Made by a program: the position numbers and the translations under genes. Positions 46,348 to 55,707 of a stretch of DNA of 64,000 nucleotides are shown here, piece by piece. The notes beneath the pieces are model-generated. The model saw only the letters and a program-made list of their open reading frames with translations, did not search any database and was not told where the DNA came from. This DNA is from Ptychodera flava. Lineage: Eukaryota > Hemichordata > Enteropneusta > Ptychoderidae. The stretch is taken from contig NC_091944.1 of NCBI RefSeq assembly GCF_041260155.1, positions 18,015,772 through 18,079,771 of the forward strand, given 5' to 3'. Position 1 is the first letter of the stretch. Each line of letters begins with the position of its first letter.

Positions 46348-48535
46348 GTCGTCGTCGTCGTCGTCGTCGTCATAATCACTTTGTCTCTAATTGTATCTTT
46401 GATTGTCTTGCTGTCGATTTCTCTGACTCCGTTCTAGCTGTCTGTCTGTCAGTCTGTCTGTCTGTCTCCCCTCTCTCCATCTCTCCCCCGTCTCTGTCCC
46501 TCTCCCTCTCTCTCTCTCAAGTAACGAATTTTGGAATATTACGTTTCGCGAAGATGAACTAAATAGACAGGACAACGTAACTTTTTCACAGTCAAATGAG
46601 CAATTTCAATTTAAACATGGTGTCATTTATATATAACTGCCCAGCGGCCTACTGTCACGAGTACGGATTTGCAAATATATCCTGCACTGAACCAACTTTG
46701 CGAAATTTAATAGCCTGGTTCCGTTTTCTCATTAATTAGTCGGACTACGTGGTCAGAAAGGTGAACCAGGTCTTCCCGGTCCGACAGCCGCTCCCCCGAG
46801 CATACCAGAAATCGTTGACGATGTACGGGATGCAATGCGAGATGACATCGGCACAGTGTACGTGCGATGGGGAAGGAAAACGTGTCCCTCTACGGCAGAA
46901 CTCGTATACGACGGTGAGTTTGACACTTACGATCTATCTTTGATGAACTTATAGCCGACACAGTATCGTTTGTTTTTATTGGGGTTTCAGTTGGTAAGAC
47001 TGGCAAATCATTTTCTCACACAGCACTACATTAACTGCACATGCAGGTGTATATGTAACATGCTATAGGAAGTTCAGCATTTTTTGTACCGATTAAGTCC
47101 TCACTTGTCCTTATGTGTACTCAAATTTGTTATATCAACAAGCTGGTGGGCGGGTCAGATGTATGAATATCGTTTGAGCATCGTTTGATGATTTGGTTGA
47201 CGAGATCTGGTTCGTATACGAAAAAAATTCTGATTTTGTGACATTTTGAGACCCTAGTCGTGAGAGAAAACGCGGAAAGTAGCCCCCTCATGCGGCCGAT
47301 GAGTGTGACTCCTATTATCGAATTTACGGGGAAAAGCAACAACGTTATCTTATGGTCTTAACTATTTACCTATTACACCCAAACCATAACATTCGCCCGA
47401 ACAGCTTAATTTTTGGCTCGACATTGAACTTGAACCCTACACGGAGAAAGAGATAGAAGTACACTGTATTGATACCATGACCCTCTGGAGTTACGAGAAT
47501 GAGACACTTTGTTCTGTTAAATGGGGAAGGGCGACGGCACTCAGGCTGATAACGATTATTTCGACTGAAAACGATTATTTCAAGATCAATCCTTCTCATT
47601 TTTTCTTCATTGCAATTGTTTGAGTCAATATTTCCTCTGAGACCATAAATGATGTTTGCAATTGTTTGTTATTTGTTTGTTTGGGCTTATCATGATAGTA
47701 TCTTCATGATATTGTAAACACCTATAGATCGATCCCGAGAAAGTCATATCAATTGCAGGCCTTTTCAGTCTAAGAGAGAAACTCTAACGGTCACTATACA
47801 AAGCTTTAATAAAATTGGCAACTACAGTCATATATTAACCCAGTGATCAAACGATCTGCCTCTAACTAGCGATAATTTGTCTCGGCATATGGTGTAGAAC
47901 AAACTACTCAAAGTTGAGACTTAGACTTAGACTTGGGAATTACAGAACAAAAAATCAGTGATTATTAGCTATTTTTTCCCATTAAGAGTATTAGTGGCAC
48001 ACGTCGCCAACCATACCCCGACAGCTAATCGAATGTCAAATTATTTTGCCTTGTAGGTGTTATCGGTGGAAGTCGTCATGACCACATGGGAGGTGGCGCA
48101 AACTATCAGTGCTTGCCTCTAAATCCCATTTATGACAATCCTACTGAGGGGTACCAGAGTGGGAGTTACATGTACGGCAGTGAGTACCAGACAGATTATT
48201 TTCCACCTCTCTCCGCCTTACATGATGGTGACCCGGTGTGCGCAGTATGTCGCGTGAAGTCCCGCGGCACGTTGCTCATGGTTCCCGCACGAAACGAGTG
48301 TCCTTCTGAGGAGTGGACACGGGAGTACTACGGTTATCTCATGGCTGCTCATCACACACACAAACGCTCGGAGTATTTATGTGTTGACCGTAATCCAGAG
48401 GCAATGCCCGACAGCGCTGGTAATGAAAATGGCGCCTTGTTATATGTCGTCGAAGGCAGGTGTGATGAAGCAGGTTTACCTTGTGGTCCCTACGCTACTG
48501 GATACGAATTGACATGCGCAGTATGCACAACGTAA
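36836..48535 (+). CDS. Collagen gene B: type II transmembrane short-chain collagen (C4-like), five exons
   Basis: Exons 36836-37018, 40098-40191, 45903-46157, 46740-46913 and 48057-48535 join in phase; 394 aa, the same total as gene A. Exon 2 is two codons shorter and exon 3 two codons longer than in A, so the offsets cancel before the first Gly triplet. Architecture matches gene A: basic tail, membrane helix 16-40, stalk, 29 Gly-X-Y triplets and a ten-Cys C4-like domain. Exons 3 and 5 are nearly identical to those of A at DNA level, while exon 2 (the stalk) has diverged most. An in-frame ATG ten codons upstream (36806) is shared with copy C but not A, so 36836 is preferred. Intron 2 is 5.7 kb because it holds a nest of transposons starting under 50 bases after the donor at 40192. 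Confidence 0.92.
37171..37229. repeat. (GA)n microsatellite in intron 1 of gene B
   Basis: About 58 bp of pure GA, about 150 bases after exon 1; positional counterpart of the tracts after exon 1 of genes A and C. Confidence 0.95.
39712..39804 (-). mobile_element. 93-bp TTAA-flanked MITE, copy 2
   Basis: On the minus strand this is almost identical to 13594-13685, with a single-base length difference near one end. TTAA flanks both ends. It lies in intron 1 of gene B, about 290 bases before exon 2. Confidence 0.8.
41002..44772 (+). pseudogene. 5'-truncated non-LTR retrotransposon (CR1/L2/jockey-type reverse transcriptase), disrupted
   Basis: GATAAAACA at 41002-41010 and 44764-44772 is a 9-bp target duplication, and the 3' end is an (AATAA)-rich tail. 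Pieces of one reverse transcriptase are readable: 41287-41607 ([19 protein letters not shown]), 41690-41780 ([11 protein letters not shown]), 41784-42224 ([13 protein letters not shown], then the catalytic YADD at about 41993-42004), and 44040-44506 (thumb and C-terminal region). Stops and frameshifts occur at about 41600, 41780 and 42222. The endonuclease and ORF1 are absent, consistent with 5' truncation. A second tandem-repeat element interrupts it at about 42237-44022. Not functional. Confidence 0.88.
42237..44022 (+). mobile_element. Inner tandem-repeat element with (CGTC)n tract, inserted in the LINE
   Basis: It begins with a palindromic hairpin AGTCCCCGCGGACGAAGTCC followed by GGCGGGGACT, then a (GTCC)n run (about 42298-42326), then about nine units of about 150 bp. 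Each unit carries TTCAAACTTGGCACAAAGGC, followed by CCAATATGGC and GCGGCCATTTTGTTGCGATT. Unit starts near 42362, 42512, 42665, 42816, 42965, 43117, 43272, 43450 and 43624. Divergence grows toward the 3' end. It has the same overall plan as the outer element but unrelated units. The LINE frame resumes at about 44030, so the insertion boundaries are approximate. Confidence 0.75.
46317..46378. repeat. (ATC)n(GTC)n repeat in intron 3 of gene B
   Basis: Pure trinucleotide tract, positionally equivalent to the (ATC)-rich stretch in intron 3 of gene A (30735-30775). A TCTG/TCTC-rich tract follows at 46436-46520. Confidence 0.9.
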
Positions 48536-50420
48536 TATTCGCTGAATGTGTTATTTCAAAGCCCCATAGCTCAATGATCCTTTGTGCATTTCTTTCCGAC
48601 ATAGCAAAACTAATAAGGTTTAGCATTCATTTATAGTAGTGGCAAACATTCGACTTACTGAATGTTCGCTGAAAGAGCAAATCGTGTACTGGATATTCAA
48701 AAGTCCACGAAACAGATACTTTACTGAAGATATTCCTTTCATGTGGCGTTCTATGTCTGTGTGTGTTTGTTTAATTTGTTAGTGGAGAAACCACAAAAAG
48801 CAACTATAGAAAAAAGCAACATTTTGCAATACGTTTGTTAATTGTTGACCCGAAGCTTAAGTAAAGTTCAACTGCACAACTTTGAACTTACTTGGACAGT
48901 GTTGACTTCCTAAATATTTTGCTTTCAATAATTGTCAAAATGTAGTGTGGTTGTACATTTTTATCTGAAACCAACAAGAATTCATATTTATCGTTACACA
49001 CACTTATCACAGAACCGGGAAATAATTGAAATCTTTCTGTTTTTTACTGATGTCCAACCTTGGAAAGTTAGTGAAGCTGATGTTAGTTTCATTCTTATCA
49101 GTTTATTTGGTTTACATGTATGTTGAACGTTTTATGCGTGGTTTGTTTGTGTAATACGTACACTCAACAATTTCAAGTTTGGACCACCAAATATTTACTG
49201 TCGATCACTAATATTGAAAACTGGTCGTTAAAATGGATTACTACCTGAAAATTGAAAATTCAACTCTTTGCAAATACTATAGCACTTTTTTCAGGCCACT
49301 TGTTGAAACATCTATTTTGAGGGAATTTAGCTGACTGCTATGCCAAGTGAATTGGTACTGTAGATTTTGTGTGTTCACGCCCCATGAAAAGTAATGCATT
49401 GAGTGAGAATGCGATGTTGCTCATACAGAGATGTAGCCTACTGATACTGAAAGACATCGAGCAATATTAAATTATCGCTATTTTGCATATAATAATAATC
49501 GTCATAGAAACCACTAGTCTAATAGGTCTTAAACGTTTGAAAACTTTTCATCAAACTGCCAGTATAAGTGTCCATCTCGTGTGGAAGACAGATGGCTAAG
49601 ACATTCCAGGCCTATAGAGGGCAGTTTTCTATGACTGTGTATATATCGGGGTCTGTAAGTATAAGCCATACTGAATTTTTCTGCCATAAAAATATTGCCA
49701 AAGGACCCCTGTGCTACTTTATCTGCTATTATGCTATGTACATTCTCTGTATATCATCCACGTCTATAGTAGCTTCAGGGGCATTGGCCCTATATTTCTT
49801 CTTGATTTCGAAACGGAATGATTTAAAGTTTTTAGCTAATAACGGAAAGCTCAGGCAAATGTTAAAGTCGTTCAATTTTGAGGCGCATATTACATAAATC
49901 ACCAGGTTGCTATGATAATTATCTTTATATGGTAGCAGTCCATTGACGTCAGCTTTCTAGCACTTTTCCTGCAGTCCACGTCAGCTTTGCATCTCCAGAC
50001 ACGGGTTGTTTACAGATAAGACCAGACTGTATGTCAGGTCGTTTCTATACAGCGTATGTCATGTCATCATAAGCTCATACAATTTTGAACAGCTGTAAGC
50101 ATAGCACGAATTGTCATCTCGTGGCGCCTTCTGAGTTACTCATACACCGAGATGGCACACATGGAAGGCGCATTCATGAAATAAAACAAATGGTGAGCGC
50201 TTTTAGAAAATGTTGACACGGGATGTCTCTAATATCAACAATACTTGCGACGGCTCTGCAGTCTTTAATAATGTAAATTATTCATAGTATACATCGATTA
50301 CGTTCCCTCAAAAAGCCATATTAGGGCATTCCGTTTTGAATATGCATGTGTAAATGATACCCCTGCCATGGTTCCAGTCGACGCTTTTGCATGTTGAAAG
50401 ACTTCCATCTCTCGAAAATC
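48536..50420. other. Intergenic region between gene B and copy C
   Basis: No further gene is seen. Parts are homologous to the region after gene A: the 3'-flanking GAAACCACA-rich stretch near 48780, a partial dispersed repeat near 49790-49890, and the upstream block 50085-50420, which parallels 36510-36835. Confidence 0.65.
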
Positions 50421-50603
50421 ATGGACCAGCCGAAGAAGACACGGATTGCAGTCGCTGGTCACAGTTACCTAGCTGCGGCAGTTTTCACGCTCGCTTTGTG
50501 CGTTCTGTGTTGCAATGTCGTCACTACTGTGTGGTTGTACGAGATGAACATCAAACCGTTGGTCCAAGATGTCAGAACCTTACAAGAGAAAGTCAAAGAG
50601 ATG
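50421..50603 (+). CDS. Collagen copy C, exon 1 only (membrane anchor)
   Basis: The exon is 183 bases, as in A and B, and encodes the 61-residue tail, membrane helix and start of the stalk, ending in the same phase-0 donor (ATG|GTGAGT). Differences from B include GHSYLAAAVFT in place of [11 protein letters not shown]. The upstream block and about 1.9 kb of intron 1 are also duplicated, but I find no exon 2-5 sequence in the remaining 13.4 kb, which is mostly transposons. Either the rest lies beyond the window behind a very long intron, or this is an orphan exon left by an incomplete duplication. The reading frame is intact. Confidence 0.75.
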
Positions 50604-50733
50604 GTGAGTGGTACATGTTTAACTGTATGAGTTGCCTATCTTGGGGTAATCGAATACATTCATGGCACATGTGATTTTAAACAGACTGAAACGAGGGGCT
50701 TGCTAGTATTTGCAAAACTGAACTATACGCCGT

Positions 50734-50738
<5 letters not shown>

Positions 50739-50792
<54 letters not shown>

Positions 50793-50806
50793 TGTGTGTG
50801 TGTGTG
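50739..50806. repeat. (GA)n(TG)n microsatellite in intron 1 of copy C
   Basis: About 50 bp of GA followed by about 18 bp of TG, about 135 bases after exon 1. Confidence 0.95.
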
Positions 50807-52164
50807 TGTTACTCGTTAGTTATGAGTACTTAGCACACATACTCCAAGACCCAACTATCAAACCACGACTCTAACGAACTTCTAGCGTTCCAACCAAAAG
50901 GCTTTAGGAGAACGGCTGTGGCTGCTCGGAAGGACCTTCAACATTTGAATGCACTTGTCAAATGTTTCACAAAGGAATTATGGTTTCCTAACGCAATAGA
51001 AGGCCATATCGCTTCAGAGGGTAGAATTCAGAGAAAACCAGGAGAGAGTAGGAAGATAATTTGAGGTCAAAAAATTTCAAGAGTTGCAACTAGTTGGGCT
51101 TCAACTCATCAATTAAGACTATTGGTGGCCTATTTGATATCCCAAGGGGAAGTGGAAGATGTTCGAAAACAAAATTCCCAGCAGACATCAATAACGAGCT
51201 CAGCCACACACGGCTGGACCAAACATGTGGCAAGTTAATTATGTGAACGGAACAAACAAATTCTAAAGAAAGTCTAAATTCCAGCACGTGTTTTTTCAGT
51301 AAGCGCCCTTTACAGGAGTACACTTTTTTCCGCCTGGTTGCATTTTAATTAAGTCAAGATGTTTTAGCGGAATATGAGCGTCATTTTAAGTTCCTTTTTC
51401 ATTTTGTAGCCGAAACAAATTGGGGAGAGTTATGTTGTAATTGACTGCCATTTTGTTCTGGTTCTCGGCCGAATGTCTTGACGAATGTCTTGTTATTTTT
51501 GCTTGTTAAGCCAGCGTGTATATGCAAGCTTATGGACTTGATTGATTAAACAAAGTCTATGAAATGGTCTTCTGTCGTGGATTTTCACGATGTTTTACAA
51601 GTTCAACGTTATTCAGTCAATCACATCCTTTACGTTCTATGTAATTTGGTTAGATCATGGGACAGTCGTATGACTTTGTATGATGAAGAGCTTTAACTAA
51701 AGAAACTCAGATTTTCTGACAGAAATGTTTACCCACGTGTATGGGGCTTGTGTTAGAAGTAACAGGACGCACCTCATTGAAGATTAAAGTTTTAGTTTAA
51801 TAAAACACTACTTTAAAAAATTAGAGCTTGAACGAGGAAACAAAGTGTAAAACTTTCATATTGCGGAGAATTAGATAGTTGCACCAGCTTAATGAGGACT
51901 TCTGTGAATAAGATCTTCTGTACAAAAAAAAAATTCCGTAAAAGACATGGCATTGTATCGCTATGGTGAATTCAGCATATTATTTTGAAGTAGATGCGAC
52001 ATTTTTATTATACATTCATTCGGGTAGTAGGTGTGTCATCTGTGAGTGTATGAAACATGCATTTTTTGATCACTGTATGATAGCCGTTTATTATATATAA
52101 ACGTTGTACATTGGTACAAGAGTGTTTCTTTACCAACTTTATAATATAGCAAGGCGCATCTTTT

Positions 52165-52335
52165 TAATCCCCACGGATAACGTCCGGGAGACATAGGTTT
52201 GGTCGTGTCCGTGCATGCATGCGTACTTGCTCGTGTGTGCTCGTCCTGTTACGCAAATTTCTCGGAGATGCCAGGAGCGATTTCATTCAAACTAAATACA
52301 AGGATTGCGGGTATTTATGTGGTATTTACACATGC
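52165..52335 (+). mobile_element. Degraded start of a (CGTC)-type tandem element
   Basis: TTTTTAATCCCCACGGATAA followed by CGTCCGGGAGAC is a decayed version of the hairpin head at 42240-42278. It is followed by GTGTCCGTGCATGC-type remnants of the tetranucleotide tract and one partial unit (TTTCATTCAAACTAAATACA). It is absent from the paralogous intron of gene B, so it inserted after the duplication or was lost there. Confidence 0.6.
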
Positions 52336-52593
52336 AGCAATGCGTATACTAGGCAGAATTAGGAAAACAATAATTTTCAAAGAGTACAGAGGGTCTAAAC
52401 ATGATTTGAAAGAGTCCAGTTGGACGTGTAACGGAGACTTGCAACCTTCACAGGAGGATAAGAAGTATTCTGGAATCTGTAAACTAACCAAAACCCTGTA
52501 CATTATAATAGGCCACATGCTCATTCAGTGTTGCAATTTGCGTCACGTGACTGGAAAATAGATACGTCTAGTCCCACCTGAGAATCGACGAAA

Positions 52594-52594
<1 letters not shown>

Positions 52595-52651
<57 letters not shown>
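52595..52651. repeat. (ATT)n microsatellite
   Basis: About 57 bp of pure ATT. The Ile-only frame on the other strand is an artefact. Confidence 0.95.
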
Positions 52652-52652
<1 letters not shown>

Positions 52653-52659
52653 AAGTTTA

Positions 52660-54340
52660 GGGGCTATAAGTATTATATAGAAATCTAATAACAGTTCATT
52701 GAAGCTGTGGGAATTCTGAAAAAGAGGTGTTCGAATGCAGGTCCATCGTGGCAGTCGTGGGCGCGCACAAAACAAGGCACAGCGACTGTGGAGAGTCTAT
52801 GCCGGTGTATTTGCTGCAAATTATACCTTCACGCATGCGCACTCGTTTGCCAGTGTAGTCTGCCAATATGAGCATGCGCAATTGAGTTTACCTGCGCGTG
52901 AATGTGTAGTCTGTACACTACGTCTCGTGCTATAATCTTGTCGTTGAGCTTTGCATGTTGACAGAAACTGGAATTACTGCTGAGAATACTTTTCAGGACA
53001 TCACAAGTGAGTCCCTAAGGTAACAAGTAGGACGTTTAGGAAATCCTTTCAGAAAGTTCACGCCGCCTGTGGCCATTTTGTGGAGTATAAGCTTATACGT
53101 ACCTTGAGCGACGGTATACAGTATTTCTACTGTACATATTGCCAGATAATATGCGATGGAATTTTTCGTTTCACGTCGTTCAATCATTCAGATGGAAATG
53201 CCGGCCTTCTCCAAACTTTGAAAAAATCAGGGTGACAGACTTTGGAATGCTAACTCTTGTATAACAATGACGTAATTTAATGAGAAGACATTTGTATTCG
53301 AGCTCGGCAACATTTTTTGATTTGAGAACTCTCATCATGGCGGATTCACTGAAACAGTGAGTATTCAACAACTTTTTCCTATGTCCATGTGGCACTTGTG
53401 CAAAAATAAGTGAGTCCACAGGCCTTTGGCGAATCAATAAATGCGTTTTTCACCAAGCTGAAAGGTTGAAAGATGCGTCCGTCACTTTGGGACGAGCTAG
53501 ATAAATGCAGTCAAACCCAGCTGGGCATAGAAATTTGCCATAGTATGACTTTGTTCTGGAGACGACCGGCCGTGCGGTGGAACTTTGCAACAAAGTTTCC
53601 ATATCTGAACTGACGAACTTGAATGACAGGCACAGGAAACGATGACCAATAAAAATGCATTCTCGTTGCATTTTGACAATAATGTATCAATCTAAATGAC
53701 ACGGAAATTATGCCTCCTCCAAACAGAAGAGCCATGGTCTATTTTTAGCCCTGCTACAGTATGTCTCAGTGTTGAAAAGGCCATATTGTTGTCATGTTGT
53801 CATGGCGACTTTTAAAATTTGCATACAACTGTGAGAGTGAAACGGGTTGTTTATAGGTCACAAAACTTTTGAGTCCCACTGTCGTCCATTACACCTGTTT
53901 CCTTGGGCATTAAAGGTGTGCAAGTATACACATCAAAAGACTAGAAAATTCACTTCATGGGCAGAACCTTGTAAAATAGCCCTTTCTTGTCTGGTTAACG
54001 AAAAAAGATACCCCTGATCTAAAATATGCATGGGCTACCAGCCAGTGCCACCGGGCTACCAACTTCAGAATATGGTTGCCCAAGTGGACTACCAGGGAAA
54101 AAAAGTTAATTTCGAGCCCTGGGCAACATTAAACATGAAACATTTAACTTGTAATATTTCCCCTTGTCTTGGCCTGCTGGGTTTAAAAAAATGTTTAAAG
54201 GTATACAGGGACCATGTTCAAATTTAGCCATTGCTACCATGGAAAGGGGAGATCTAGCTAATTATCAGAATCATAGAGTTTATGGGGTCACACAAAAAAT
54301 AATGCACCACTACATGGCCATAATTTTACTTTAGTTAAAC
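52660..54340. other. No recognisable gene
   Basis: Read on both strands. Only short, unconserved frames are present, and I see no splice-consistent exon, hairpin or duplication. Confidence 0.5.
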
Positions 54341-54349
54341 AATCAGAAA

Positions 54350-54960
54350 TAATTTGTCTTCATTATTCTTCCTGCAATGAGGCAAAAAATCAAATAAATT
54401 ATTTTAAAATGAACATTATTATACGTCGTTAATTATAAATCCATAAAATAAATAAGTACCAGTGAATTATGTTTTAAATAAAACAAAAAAAAACTGTGCG
54501 CTACAGTCACTGTTTTCTGATAAATAATGGTACATTGGGTGATAAGGGAATTGGGTTCATAAAATTAATTTGAGATACAAGTGAATAATTTTAGCACATA
54601 AAATTAATCTGAAGGCATAAAATTAATTCGATGAATGCACGATAAGTTGGTACTATACTCTATAACACTTATTTGGGATGACTGCATGAAACAAAATTAT
54701 AATTGCTTGAAAAATTATTTCTGGTCTATATAAAATTAATTCAAACACACTAAAAATAAACGGAATACAATTTGACAAGAATGGCTCCATGTACATTATC
54801 TTTATTATTCTTCCTAGAATAAAGGCAAAGAAAATACAATTATTATTATTATTATAGAACAAACTTAAAAGTTGTTACGTAGAAATCCATAAAATAAATA
54901 CAAAACAGTGAATTATGTTTTAACATAGACCCTCTCAAGGGTCTATTGTTTTAAATAAAA
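54350..54960 (+). repeat. Two diverged copies of a roughly 130-bp AT-rich segment
   Basis: 54358-54490 and 54799-54960 share CTTCATTATTCTTCCT/CTTTATTATTCTTCCT, AAATCCATAAAATAAATA and AGTGAATTATGTTTTAA in the same order. The second copy carries the 23-bp palindromic insertion at 54924-54946. Confidence 0.75.
54916..54954. mobile_element. 23-bp palindromic insertion with exact 8-bp duplication (copy 2)
   Basis: TGTTTTAA at 54916-54923 is repeated exactly at 54947-54954. Between them lies C plus the palindrome ATAGACCCT-CTCA-AGGGTCTAT. The paralogous segment at 54461-54482 reads TTATGTTTTAAATAAAAC without the insert, so it acts as an empty site with a single TGTTTTAA. Termini match the copy at 8516-8536. 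Confidence 0.65.
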
Positions 54961-54974
54961 AAAGCTGTGGTTCC

Positions 54975-55690
54975 CAAATAGGTTACCATGGCAACATAAA
55001 ACAAAAATGAACATGGAGTTCATGCTGTGATAAATACACTTAGGAGAGCATTTGCATAGTTACTGGGATTACTTTTAATGGAATTTTGAAAAAAAAATGA
55101 AATTTTAAAACGCAAATAGGTTACTATGGAAACACAGGGCAGTAAAAATGGATATCATATTTTGTCTTTCTAACCTAAAATAACCCTTTGGTATAATATT
55201 TCTATTGATTAATGGATTTTTACACTGGATATTTGGTCTTTCTAACCCAAAATATCCCTTTGATATAACACATTCTGTTGATTTCTGGATTTTAGGTGGA
55301 ATCTTTGAAAAACTGATAATTTTTACTCCTGAATGGTTGCCATGGAAACATCTCACATTAAAATGAGTGTTTTTTTTGGTGTGCTAACCAGAAAAACCCT
55401 TATTATCAAATTTTTACATCAATCAATAGTTCTTTAATAGGAATTAGGGAAAAAGTAACATTTTCAATCCCAAACTGGTTACCATGGCAACTCGAAACAT
55501 TAAAATAAGTCTGGTTTTTGTGTTCTCTGACCCGAACTCCCCCCGCTAGATAATTTTCATAACAATCAAAGTAACTTTTCATGGGATATTAGAAAAACTG
55601 AAATTTTCAACCCCTAAAATGGTTACCATGGAAACATGGGGCAGTGAAATCGATATCATATTTGGTCTTTTCGACCCAAAATACCCTTAT
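54975..55690 (+). repeat. Diverged tandem array carrying five X-box-like palindromes
   Basis: Units of about 140-215 bp each contain GTTACCATGGCAAC or a variant: 54982-54995, 55120-55133 (GTTACTATGGAAAC), 55336-55349 (GTTGCCATGGAAAC), 55478-55491 (GTTACCATGGCAAC) and 55622-55635 (GTTACCATGGAAAC). Two units also share GATATCATATTTGGTCTTTC-like sequence. The first and fourth sites fit the RFX-factor X-box consensus GTNRCC-N(0-3)-RGYAAC perfectly. The third and fifth differ at one base. Function unknown. Confidence 0.7.
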
Positions 55691-55707
55691 GGTGAAATTT
55701 TCACGGA

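Larger units (their letters stand above)
50085..52510 (+). repeat. Segmental duplication of gene B promoter and intron 1
   Basis: It is collinear with about 36510-39530: the promoter block, exon 1, the (GA)n tract, the ATTCCCAGCAGACATCAATA segment (37440 vs 51175), AAGCTTATGGACTTGATT (37729 vs 51529), ATATAAACGTTGTACAT (38256 vs 52095) and AAGTATTCTGGAATCT-like sequence (39475 vs 52463). Homology stops about 500-600 bases short of the point corresponding to exon 2. A degraded tandem-element fragment is inserted at 52165-52335. Confidence 0.8.

Noticed and set aside
52199..52561. 120-codon frame after copy C
   Set aside because: It spans a degraded transposon head and duplicated intron 1 sequence; the paralogous intron in gene B has no such frame.
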